Assembly (NCBI GenBank): GCA_930367205.1
Contig: OV884009.1
Span: 97,485,189 to 97,549,188, forward strand
Reading direction: 5' to 3'
Origin: Acanthosoma haemorrhoidale
Taxonomy: Eukaryota; Arthropoda; Insecta; Hemiptera; Acanthosomatidae
DNA: 64,000 nt
Of this stretch, positions 51,401 to 63,400 are shown in pieces. Numbering within the stretch: the first letter of the stretch is position 1; the number at the start of each line of letters is the position of its first letter. The notes under the pieces are model-generated. The model ran no database searches and was not told the DNA's origin. It saw nothing but the letters and a program-made list of their open reading frames with translations. The translations under genes and the position numbers were made by a program.

Positions 51401-54400
51401 GAATAACAAACATAAATGACATGGTAATATACAGATCTAATCTAGCATAGTGACGGGCTAATGAGATACAATAGACTGACCTCCTTCTCTGATTCTCACG
51501 GGGTTTAAATAAGAGTCAGCAAAGGGGTGATTCATAGTTCTTAGAATGTTAGCACGGGTGCACTATAACTCCCCGCAGCCTTAAGTTTTGAACTCTGGTC
51601 AAAACAAACATTTAATTTTTACATTTTAAAAACTTGATTTATACAATTTACTTAAAATTACTTTATGATCATCAATAGTAATAGGTGTTGTTGAAACCTT
51701 TACATTATTTAAAGGTAAATTTGAATTTTGGATCTTTTTACAATTTCTTTTATAAATAAAAATGTTAATTAGTACAATGATTAGAATAATACATAATACA
51801 AAAGAATAATGATAAATATTAGCGTTGTCTACAAAGGACAATATTTCTAATTCTGGTATAGTATAATTATTTGTTTCTAACATAGTTGTATTTAATATTA
51901 CATTTTCATAAAATGGTTGTAAAATAGTGTTAAAATCATGAGTATAAATTTTATTAAATTCTGGAAAGCAATCCTCCTTACTAATATTAATTAATCCTAC
52001 ATTTGGTAAAAATACAGTGTTATTATGACAATCTGTTATTTTTTTAATATTTACAGTGATATATTGCTTAATATGATCTAAATATCTTATATTATTTTGA
52101 TTACTTAATACTAGTTTACATTCTTTTAAATTTCCGTTATGTACAATAGATGAAACACATTTTGATTCTGTTTTATTAAGATTTATACAGTAATAATTGT
52201 CAATAAAAATACAACTTCCTTGATAGAGAGTGGCTCCTTTTTGTAAGTAAAGATCAGTTTTTAAATCAATTTCGTAAATTGTCTGGTTTATAATTCTTGG
52301 TACTGATATCACAAAATATCCTTTATAGGATTCATCATGAATTGGTAATTTGATAAAAGTATGGCTTATATTGTGATGAGTTGAACAAAAGATTTTACTA
52401 TTTGTCCATAGAATTTCAGTATTATCTGAGATTAGTTTTATGTTACTTGGTAGATTTTTTATTACATCAATCATTAAATTGGTGTGAACAATGCCAAGCT
52501 TACAAAATTCTAAAGATAAAGTTAAATCTTTAATTTTATTTAATAAATGCATGATGTGAATATATAAGTCATAAGCTTTTTCATTTTGTCCTAGCGATTC
52601 GAAATTTTGTCTATTAATTATGAAATTTTTATTAATTGTTTTGATTTCATTCTGGTAATCCTCAATCAGACGTTTATTAATATTGACAGAATTTTCGATG
52701 TTATGTTCAATCTTATAATTATTTTGTTCTACATTTGAAATTATTTTATCGTAGTATTCCTTGTCGTCATTATTCATATTACCTGTTATCCAACTAATAA
52801 CATTACCTAGACCATTTATCAAGCCTCGTCTATGACGATTTTTAATATCTCTTTGTTGCATTAATTGAAATTGTTCAAAAACGTCGTTTGTTAAATCTTT
52901 TAGCAAATGATACATTTTATGTGATCTAAAGTTAGTAACATGATCTTCAATATTTATTATTTCTACTTCTAATAAACTTAAATTATAAAAATGATAAGTT
53001 TCATAATATTGATTAACTACTCTAATATTATTTACAGAATAATGGAGAATTCCTGGAGAGTTAGTGAGATCTACTACTTTTATCGTCAGAATCTTCTGAA
53101 GATGAAGTATCAGAATTATTGACATGTAGTGAATCTTCATCTGAAACAAAATGTTTCCTCTTTTTACGTTTGTTGGGTCTCCTAACGTTATCAACATGTG
53201 TTGTTAATTGCCTAGCGCCTTGGATTAACACATTTACTTTTCTGAATTTGTCTCTACTTTTAATCTTCGATTGAGTATCTTTGATAAATTCTTGATTTAT
53301 TAATTCAGGTGGATCTTCCCGATTTTTATTTAATTTTTCTGTACGCTTTATCTTTTCTTCATTAATTTTTGTGTGAGCTAATTCATGCAAAAGTTGTAAA
53401 TCTTTATGATACGTTTGTACGTATAGTTCTGTTATACTAATATTTTTGTTGTTGTTATTTTCTTTTATAAATCCGAAAGTGATTTCATTGGGTGTTAATT
53501 TTAGATTGTTATTTAAGGTATTATTGTACGCAATAATTGCAAGTTTTAATTTTTGTTCAAATGAATAAGATTTTCTCTCATGCGAGATAAGTCTTAGTAA
53601 TTCGCTTAGTGTTAAATGAACTCTATTTAATAATCCCAAAGAATTTGAGTGATTAGTGGATGTATAATGTAATAAAATATCATTGTGGTCACAAAATTGT
53701 TTAACTAAATTGTTTTTCATTTCTGTGCCTTGATCTAATGAGATCTGTACTGGCGTAGGATAATGAGATAAATAATTTTGTAAACAATCACAAATATTGA
53801 TTGCATTGTGTGTTGGAATAACTTGTGCGAACAATCTTTTTGAGAAAGTATCAACAGCAGTAAATATTATTTTCCCTTCATACTTCAAAATGTCAATCAT
53901 TAATTCTCGAAAAGGTTTTTCTGGTGTTGGGGTTTGTTGAAATTTAGTTTTGATAGGTTTTCTATCATACTTTGATTTTTTACAAATTTCACATTTATTA
54001 ATGTATTCTGTAATTTTGTCTTTCATATTGGGGAAATAAACTTGTTTTTTTAATTTTTCAAAAGTTTCTAATATTCCACGATGTTTAGTTTTTCCTAAAT
54101 GATAGTTTTCAATAGTTTCGCGTTGTTCATTTACATTTTCTACGTCATTGATAAAGTTAAAATAACGTTTTATTCTTACAGAAGGGAATTCGTTTTCTAT
54201 TATATTTTGAATCTCTTTAAAGTATTCATCGTAAGTTTTTTCTAAAGTTTTTATGTTCGGTGAACAGAAAATTCCGTAAGTCTTGTCCGGTTCTACGATC
54301 TGGTAGAGTAGAGTTTGCAAGTCATCTTTCCTGTTAATGATGAGTTCGTATCTTCTCTTGTTTCCAAATGGCTTAGAGAACTTCATGTCTTCTTTGTTTC

Positions 54401-57400
54401 CTCTAATGATAATAATTTGATTTTTTTCTACATTTATACATTTATCTGGTTCACATATCCAAGTTTGTTCATTGCTGGATTCTTGTGAATGAATAGTTTC
54501 TAGATCTGATTGATTTTCTGCATTTTCCGCTGTAGATGGAATATTTATTAATTCCTCCATAATTGCTTCATATTCTGTTGTTTTTTCAGCAGCTTCTTCT
54601 TGATTTTGTAATATGTCATCAATAAATACATCAATATCGATATCTACATCATCAATATCCATATCCTCTGGTTCCGTGTGGTTTACTTCATTTATATTTC
54701 TTGATAAAGCATCTGCTACATAATTTGTTTTACCATTAACATGTTTTATGTCAAATTCGAACTCCTGCAACTTCCAAATCCATTTCATGATTCGGGTGTT
54801 ACCGTTCTTCATAGAAAATATCCAAGTTAGTGGTTTATGATCGGTTTGAAGTAAAAATTTAGTTCCGTATAAGTAAGGCTTAAAGTGTTGAGTCGCCCAT
54901 ACAACTGCTAATAATTCTTTTTCGATAGTGCTATAATTATTTTCCGCATTTTGTAGTACTCGTGAAGCGAATGCTACAGGATGTTCAATATCATCATCGT
55001 CTTTTTGGGACAATACTGCTCCAATTGCTTTATTACTAGCATCTGTAGTTAATATGAATGATTTATTCCAATCGGGGTATTTTAAAATTGGTGCATTTGC
55101 CATTAAATCTATTAATGTCTTACAAGCCCTTTTTATCTCTTCGGTTTTATAAATTTTTGTTTTAATCGAATCTGAAATAGGTTTAGTTATTTTTGCATAT
55201 CCTTTAATGAATTTCCTATAGTATCCTGTCATACCTAAGAACTGTCTTGTCGACTTTTCGTCATGAGGTACTGGAAAGTTTACTATAGTTTCTATCTTTT
55301 TCGGATCTGTTTTTAAACCTTCTTCAGTTACAATATAGCCGAGAAATTTTAATTCTTTTTTGAAAAATTCAGTTTTATCTAATTGAATTGATAACTGATG
55401 TTCTTTTAATGCTTTGAAAACTTTTTCCAAATCTCTTAAATGTTCGTTTTCATTTTTTGAATAAATAATAATATCGTCAACGTAAACCATTGCATTAGGA
55501 ATATTTGATATCATCATTGTCATTGCTCTCTGAAAAGTCGGCGGTCCATTACTTATTCCGAATGGCATTCGAACAAATTCGTAATGACCATTTTCAGTAG
55601 AGAATGCTGTTTTTGGAATAGATTCTTCATCCATTTCTATTTGATGAAATCCCGATGTTAAATCAATAGTCGAAAATATTTTTGCACCTCTTAATCGATT
55701 CAGCAAATCTTCGATATTGGGTAACGGGAATTTATCTTTTATGGTAGCCTGATTTAATTTTCTATAATCGATTACCATGCGAACTTTTTTTATACCCGAT
55801 GCGTCCATTTTTTTTGGAACAATCCACAAAGGGGAATTAATTATACGGCGACTTACTTGGTCTAATTATTCCGTTTTTTAATAATTTTCCAACTTCTTCG
55901 TTAATTTGTTCTTTAAATTGTTCCGGATATCTATAATTTCGTGTATAAATCGGATTTTCATTCGTAGTTATTATTCTATGTTTTAATAATTTAGTCGGTT
56001 TTAATTTTTCATTTTCTGTTTTTAATATTTCACCGTTTTCACTTAATATTTTTGTGAGTTTTTCCGTTATCTCCGAATTTATGTGTTCGTGTCTTATAAC
56101 ATTTTTAATTTCATTAGTATCTTCGATATGAAACATTTCGTCTCTTTCAAGTTTATATTTTATTCCCATTATTTTTATTTCCATGTCTTCTAAATTTATA
56201 TTAGTTTTTAACATTTTCATTGTTTCGTACCCAAGTAAAATATCAAACCGTGAACTAATAGGATAAACTAAGAACTTTACTTCTTGATTAATTCCTATCA
56301 GATTTTGCAGGTTGAGGTTTACACTTTGTGTTCCTTCTGCTCGTCCTGTAGGGGTTTTTATCGCGAAGTTTTCTATGTTTATTTTAGCATCTTTCGGAAT
56401 TGCTTGGGGACAAATATAATTTTTTGTTGCTCCTGTGTCAATTAACCATTTATTATTTTCTTTATCCAAGAGCTGTGGTAAATTATTTAAAAAATTAACT
56501 TCGTCACTTATTTTAATTACATTCGATCCGGTGGTTCTCCTTTGTTCGGACCTTGGTCTAAAAAATTATCTTTATTAGTTTCAAGTTGTTTTACTCTTTC
56601 AGTTAATATTCTAATTTGTTCATCTCTCTCATCCTCGGCGTAATGTACGCGATTAGAAACAGTTCTCATCGAAACCGTATTTGAATCATTTTGTTGTGGT
56701 GGATCTACTTTTTGTTGATTATTTCTCCAATTTCCGGATGGAGGTTTATTAAAGAATCTATGTTGAGATTTTGGATCCCATGATTGATTATGAATAGGTT
56801 TTTGATAATTTTGTTGATTATTTGGGTAATTGTGATAATTTGGTTGTGCATTTTGATAACTTTTATAATTTTGGTTTTGTTGATGTTGATAATCTTGTTT
56901 TTGTTCATGAGGTTGTTTTTGAAATTGTTTTTCATATTTATGTTTGTAATTTGGATCGAAATTTTTGCCTTTATAATTCGATTGGTGTGGTTGGTGGTGT
57001 TTGTCTTTTCGACTACCCGGACCGTACACCCGATGCACAATGTGCGCAGCGTTATTTCTTAAGATTTCGTCAATATCTTCGATTGTCTCGAATTTAATAT
57101 GATAAATAAAATCAGTAAGCGAGGGATGTAAATTATGAACGGTGTGATGTGATATCTGTTTGTCGTATCTTTCCATTTCCGACTGTTTATTCACTATTTC
57201 CGAGTCGGCATACACGCGAGCATATAAATCGCATCTTTTCTTACCTAATCTTTCTAAGTAATCATGTGGGTTTTCGTTATGGTACGATTTAGTATTGAGT
57301 ATTTCTGATATTAATTGCTCTCTCGTTCGCGTATCTTGATATTTACGTTTAAGGAATGTTAAAATTTCTGTCACACTAGTGAATTCCTTATCATAGGTTG

Positions 57401-60400
57401 CAATTTTTGCTTTTCCTTTTAGCTTAGTTAATAAAGTTAATACTAATTTTGAATGGTTTATATCTTTATATTGGTTATCATCTTTACAATATAAGTCATA
57501 CACAAATTTTGTATTTCTAATAAAATCTACTAATTGTAAAGGATCACCATCATATTCCGGAATTAATTTAAAATCATGATCTTTTATTTCCATAGCCATC
57601 TCTGAATTTGTATTTTCTAATAGTAATTGATCAATATTATCTAGATTAAAAGTTGTATATACTTGTCTTAATTGGTTTAATCTATCCTGTAAATTTGACA
57701 TACAATAAACTTATAATTACTTATAATTACCATCAAGTATGTTGTCTTCAGTGGAAAAATCTTCTTCCTTGGTGCTGCGAAGTCTCAACAAATAGTTTTG
57801 AAACTCGGGTGATAAGATTTGAAAATCTTCAGAAAGTTGAAAGATACCTCTGTAGTCGTGGAGAATGCTTGCTATACTTGTATACGCAGTGGCAATCTTC
57901 CTCAAGACGGAGAGAAGTAGTTATGCTGCTTGATTTCGGTATTACACACGATTCTAAGCTCCGCAAAGTTACTTTAAATACCTTCAAAATTCCTCCCAAG
58001 TCCCACGTTCGGGCGCCAGTTAAATATCTTCAAAGCACACAAGACTTTTTAAAAAGATTTATTTTGAATAACAAACATAAATGACATGGTAATATACAGA
58101 TCTAATCTAGCATAGTGACGGGCTAATGAGATACAATAGACTGACCTCCTTCTCTGATTCTCACGGGGTTTAAATAAGAGTCAGCAAAGGGGTGATTCAT
58201 AGTTCTTAGAATGTTAGCACGGGTGCACTATAACTATATATATATATCTATATATATACAGAAGGACATGCTGGAATCTGGGAGGCATAATTTTATTAAT
58301 TTAATTGGACTCCTGTCAGGGCCAGTAGCATTGGTACATGATTTTATTGCAGAGGATATAAGGTCTTTGAAATAGGTATAGGAAAAATAGAATCATTGAA
58401 ATTAAATGATAGTTCACAGTGGAGTAGTTCACAGAAGGAAGATAGGGGGCAAGGCAATGAAGCAGATTAGGAGAAAATGCAAAATAGGACTTTAGTTTGT
58501 CAGGTAAAACTGGGAAGACTTCTAAGGAGGAAGCACCAGAGGAGACACAGAAGGAAAGTTTCAAAAGAGGCCATTTTGATTTGGAATCAGGACCAGATGA
58601 AATGACTTCAAGGAAGTAGTTGTATTTCATATTGCCTGTGTCAAACTTCGGAAGACCTTGAATGCTTGATAGTCATTCGCAAGCCTTGTACGTTCTTCAG
58701 CGGCTTGCCACCTTTTCTGCAAATTCTTATCAGGATCCTTTCTCCAAAGGATAATTATATTTATATTTATCATGATGTAATATATGTTTATCCAATGCCC
58801 CTTGTTGTGATATCATCAATTTGGTACTGACCTGTCCAATAAATTGTAGTTATGATGTATATTAGTTAAATTCAACACAAAATATTTTACACAGCATTCT
58901 CATCAACGAACATAGACATTAAAAAAAAGTCTCAAACTAATATACTATAAACTTACTTGCAGAATTTTTCCCGACTTCTTGATTGCATACAAATTTCTAT
59001 TCACAAGCACTATATAATACTTAATTTTAGGACCATAAGTGTAACAAACATTTACAGTTACACAACCGTTAATTTTCGTACATAGGTTACAAGCTGTATG
59101 AATGGTTTTACGGAGTATTTCTAATAATTTTCCATCAGTAGTTATCACAACCAAATCAATTAGTTCTTCTGAAATAAAAGAAAAAATGGACATCAACAAT
59201 AAATAATAAATGATAATTATAAATTAACCAACTATAATATTATTCTGAATTTAGTATTAAGCTTGGTTTCATACCCGGGATCACCATATATTTTATATTT
59301 CGTATTGTTCTCATTTTTAAGTTTAATTTTGTGTTATAGTATAGGAAGACCACTTGCAAATTTCATTGTAGGCCTGCTCCATGGATATGCCAGGAGATTC
59401 AGTAATATCAGAAAAGGTGTACACAAACTCTATTTTGGATATGCCTCCTTAACCACTTCACTACCCACCTCATCCTATTTTCCTGTGAATGTTCTTTTAA
59501 CTTGGATGATTTTTATTTTTCCAATAGCTCTCTTATCAACCTTGATATCCTCTGTAATGGAATCATGCACTAATGCTATCTACTAGCCATAATAGAATTC
59601 ACGTTAAATTAATAAAGTTATGCCTCCCTGATATACGGTATGTTGTTTATTTATTTATATACATTTTTTTCCCTCCTGAATTCAGTATTCCAAGCTTCTT
59701 GGAAAAAATACATAGTCCAAACCTTAAAAAAAATTCTCAGCCCTACTTTATCAAAATACTATTGCCCAATGTCAATTCTTTCTAACCTCTCCAAACCACT
59801 TGAGATTAGTCATTATTACTCAACCACCTTCCCAATTGATTTCTGTACAGGCTACTCCACACAACCTGAACTAGCTTAGATCACGAGTGACATTCATGAT
59901 ATTGATCAACAAAAATTAAAAATTCTAATCCTAGATTTCTACAAAGCGTTTAATGCCAGAGATAAAACAATCCTTCTTTTAAAGTTAAAATTAATAACAT
60001 TATCCAATAGTGCTATCCACTGGTCTCAATCGTTTCTCTCCAACCGTTCACAAGTAGTTGCTAACCCCTATCTGCTCCTCGAGCTTAGCCCAGGAATCAA
60101 GCGTTTCTATTCATCTTTTTAGACCCTTCATTTATAATTTCCAAAAATCAATTCATCAATGTTCCCATCACCTTTACACCGACAACTTCCTAATATATAT
60201 AAATTCCTCCTGTGATTTATTAGCAGTGTTTGTCAATGCCCAAGAAGACTTAGATCAGATAAATACCAGTCCAAACAGGACTGAGGTTAAATGCTGCAAA
60301 AGATCAGGCTATTGTTATAGGCTCTCAGTTCCCTCTGCAGATCCTGTGCTGACCTTACCTTATGCATCAAGGTCAGTCTATCATCTTTTGCTCCACAAAC

Positions 60401-63400
60401 AAAATCAAGGTAACATCATGGATCAGACCTTCTCCTAGAGCCATATTTCCTAAACTTCCCGATGGTCAATAACTACCTTAAAAGTATTCAATCATTCTCG
60501 CTATCTCCTCCTTCAACCAAACATCAACTCCTCTCTCATTTTCCCTTACTCTGACACTGGTATGATATACAAGGGTCTCTCAATATGAGGGGGCAGGTTG
60601 AAGTAATGAACTTTTTTGTTTGAATAACGTACAGGACTCCACGGTGCCCCTGTGTATCACATTTCTACATGAACGTTAAGGTGGCACTTCCTTTCCTTCC
60701 AGAGACAATAATTCCTTGGTTCATACCTTTTCCAAACCAATCAATCTTATTACCCCCCCCCCCCTTGTATTTACGATATCATACAGTTTAACTCGTCAAT
60801 CTACTCCTGGAACACAAGACCCTGTTTTTTCTGACCTTTACACCCCTTCCTACAAAATAGAAGCATTTTGCCGCTCCTTTGTCGCGCACTCTACCACTAT
60901 CTTGAATGTTCTGGCATGCTTCATCATTATGTACGTTTAAAACATTTCTATTCCAACATATTATCACTTTGATCACTTTGATAGGAGGTTGGTAACCCAG
61001 GAATTATGCATTCATTTTGACTATATACAATTATTATCATTTAACTTTAGGGTTGAGAAGCTCATGCGAGAGGAACCATTCTAAAAAATGGATGGAATTT
61101 ACTAGAATAGTTGAGAAATTACATCAAGGACAACATGGCTTTGGAAAAGTTCTTATAATTCTTTATTTTCTGGTAATCATACAACAATACGTGTTTGGGA
61201 ACTAGCTCGTTATTTTCATTGTTACTTTTATTTTATGCATTATTCTTTTCCTTTTTTATCCAAATTGGTAACTTTTGGCAACATAGTATTTATTTATTTT
61301 CAACAATGCTTTTAACAACTTGAGTCGCAGAATTGATAAGTATATTGTTTTAACAGCCCAATACTCACTACTCCACAGAAAAAAATCACAATAGGTGCAC
61401 TTTAAAAATTTCATTTATTTTTTGTATTTTTGCGAACCACTTTCTAATTATTCTTCGATAAACATATCAGGAAAATATCAAAAGGGTGGGGATTCACTTG
61501 TAAATAATGGAGTTGTGCTCGTTAATCTTATCTGGTGTAAACAAAAAACAAAAACATGAGACTTTATTCATTAGAAAACAAATTTGTGAAAGTGATTCCC
61601 TTAAAGAAAGAAACTTATTCGTACTTATACGTATTTGTATATCTCCTTACTCAAAGCATGAATAACAACCCCATGCTTTACAGTTGGAATTATGCTGCGG
61701 GGAATAAACTTTTCCTACGGTGTGGGATGCCATTAGATCCACAGACTTGAAACTTTGATTCATCTTTCCTCCGTACTTTTCTCTAATCCTCTACTGTAAA
61801 ATCCTAACAAGTCCCCTCCAAAACCTTTTCTTCTTCTTTGCAGGAAGAAAAACTGGCTTCAGATGTACCGACACACCCCACACAAGTTGGCCTCCCTGTG
61901 TCTACTTGTTACAGCTGAAACATAAACAAATTTTTTGGTGACGGTGTTTCCTTCAGCTCCAATCTGGGGACCAGTTAGTCTCCTATTCCTCTTATTTTTT
62001 TAAAATAGTATATTGATCCTCTTGGGTTGATGTTATTCTTGGAAGTCCTGATCGAGCTCTTAGGTTTTCTTCTATCTAATTATAGGATTATTATATGATT
62101 ATGATAGGATTATTAATTAGACTCAACTGAGTCTTAAAATTGAATCATTTTAAGGTAGATTTGGTGTAAAGAACCAGGTGGTCTTAAACTTTTAACCGCC
62201 TATGTACATTAAAATTAAAAAATTCTACTTATGAAGAAATAAGAACAACCGAGTTATGGAATTTTCAAGGAAGTTCTACTCAATACTCTCAATGGTGCAA
62301 ACAATTGTAATCTTATACCACAATAAGTGTCATTAATTAAATAATTATTTAGAAAATAAAACTATAATATCTCTGATTATGAAGAGGAAGGTGTAAAATT
62401 AGTGAAGGAACTTGAATTTAGTTTAGGAAGCAAAAATGTCTCAAATTAATTCAATAAATTCAAATCTGTCATTTTAAAATAATTTAATGAAAATTATTAA
62501 TCAAAATGTGTCATGTTTTTATTACTGGGACTGTTTTATTCGGTTTTATTATTGGTTGGAAGGATCAATCAAGAGGGAATTATTGTTGCCAATAACTTGC
62601 ATATCTCTCCAGAATAGTAAGCATAAAGAATAACAACAATTATAACTTGATGAAAGTTTAGGTTTATTTAATGGCAACAATTTTTTTTTTTTTTACAAAG
62701 GCAAAAACAGGCTCATTATAGAATATTTTGAGAATAGATTCAAGTAGGGATAAATAAACCAGTTCATGCATCTGCAGTGGTTTCTTGAGGGGGTCAAAAG
62801 TATCTCAATGATGTAGTCGGATAGGTAGGCTGTTTTATTTATCAAAAGCTTATTTCTATAAATATAAATATTCTCATAAAAAGTATCGTATATGCAACAG
62901 TGTGTTCTAATAAACCTGGGCACTGACTTGTAATGATCACTACCAATTTTGCCACTAAGGTAGGATAGCACACCACAAAAAAACAGAAAATTTCCTTATG
63001 AACAAATGAACAGCCCAAATCCCCACCTGCTATTGGATTTTGTCCAATCTTATGAGATGTAAGTGGTACTATCAAACGTTCAGTGTGAATTTTTGTTATT
63101 AAAAGTCAATATCCCAGTTTAATCTATTATCCAGGTTAGAGCGATACCAGTAAATTTAACATTAAAGCCTTTAATTGTTCTGCATCGTAATACTAAGTAA
63201 TTGAAAAAAAAAAGTGTAACCAAAGCTGTAATATAAATATGAACCAAATTAGTGAGAACAACTAATTAAAATAGTTATTTGATATCACTTGTAACAAAAT
63301 TTTACTTACCTTCACATTCGAAAAACTTTGGAATGTAAAAACTAGCAACATTAGTTCTGTCAAAGTTAGCCGGTAATTTATCCATTCTAAATAAACGCCC

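Larger units (their letters stand above)
51353..58235 (-). mobile_element. young errantivirus-type provirus (Ty3/gypsy with env)
   Basis: Two 218-bp LTRs, which read as identical, bracket gag, pol and env in the order expected for an insect endogenous retrovirus. The LTRs start AGTTA and end TAACT in element orientation. ATAT flanks both ends inside an (AT)n tract, which suits the TATA-type target preference and 4-bp duplication known for this group. A tRNA-Lys-type primer site and a short GCGGGG purine tract lie next to the LTRs. The only clear defect is a 4-bp tandem duplication in pol. It lies in an intron of the minus-strand host gene, in the same orientation. Confidence 0.93.
43683..58956 (-). 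other. intron 2 of the minus-strand gene, about 15 kb, containing the young provirus
   Basis: GT-AG intron (gtaagt donor next to 58957). It holds gypsy relics (44140-48860), an AT-rich stretch, the provirus and a LINE piece. A minus-strand tRNA-like B box (ggttcaagccc, about 43760) stands alone without an A box. Confidence 0.6.

Noticed and set aside
55835..55842. piggyBac excision footprint as the cause of the extra four bases
   Set aside because: piggyBac excises precisely at TTAA, and the ancestral site, judged from the older copy, has aatt followed by a non-A base and contains no TTAA.
56784..57097. Plus-strand hydrophobic frames over the provirus gag
   Set aside because: They are the antisense of the Q/N/H-rich Gag tract; CAA/AAT-rich codons read backwards as Leu/Ile/Val.
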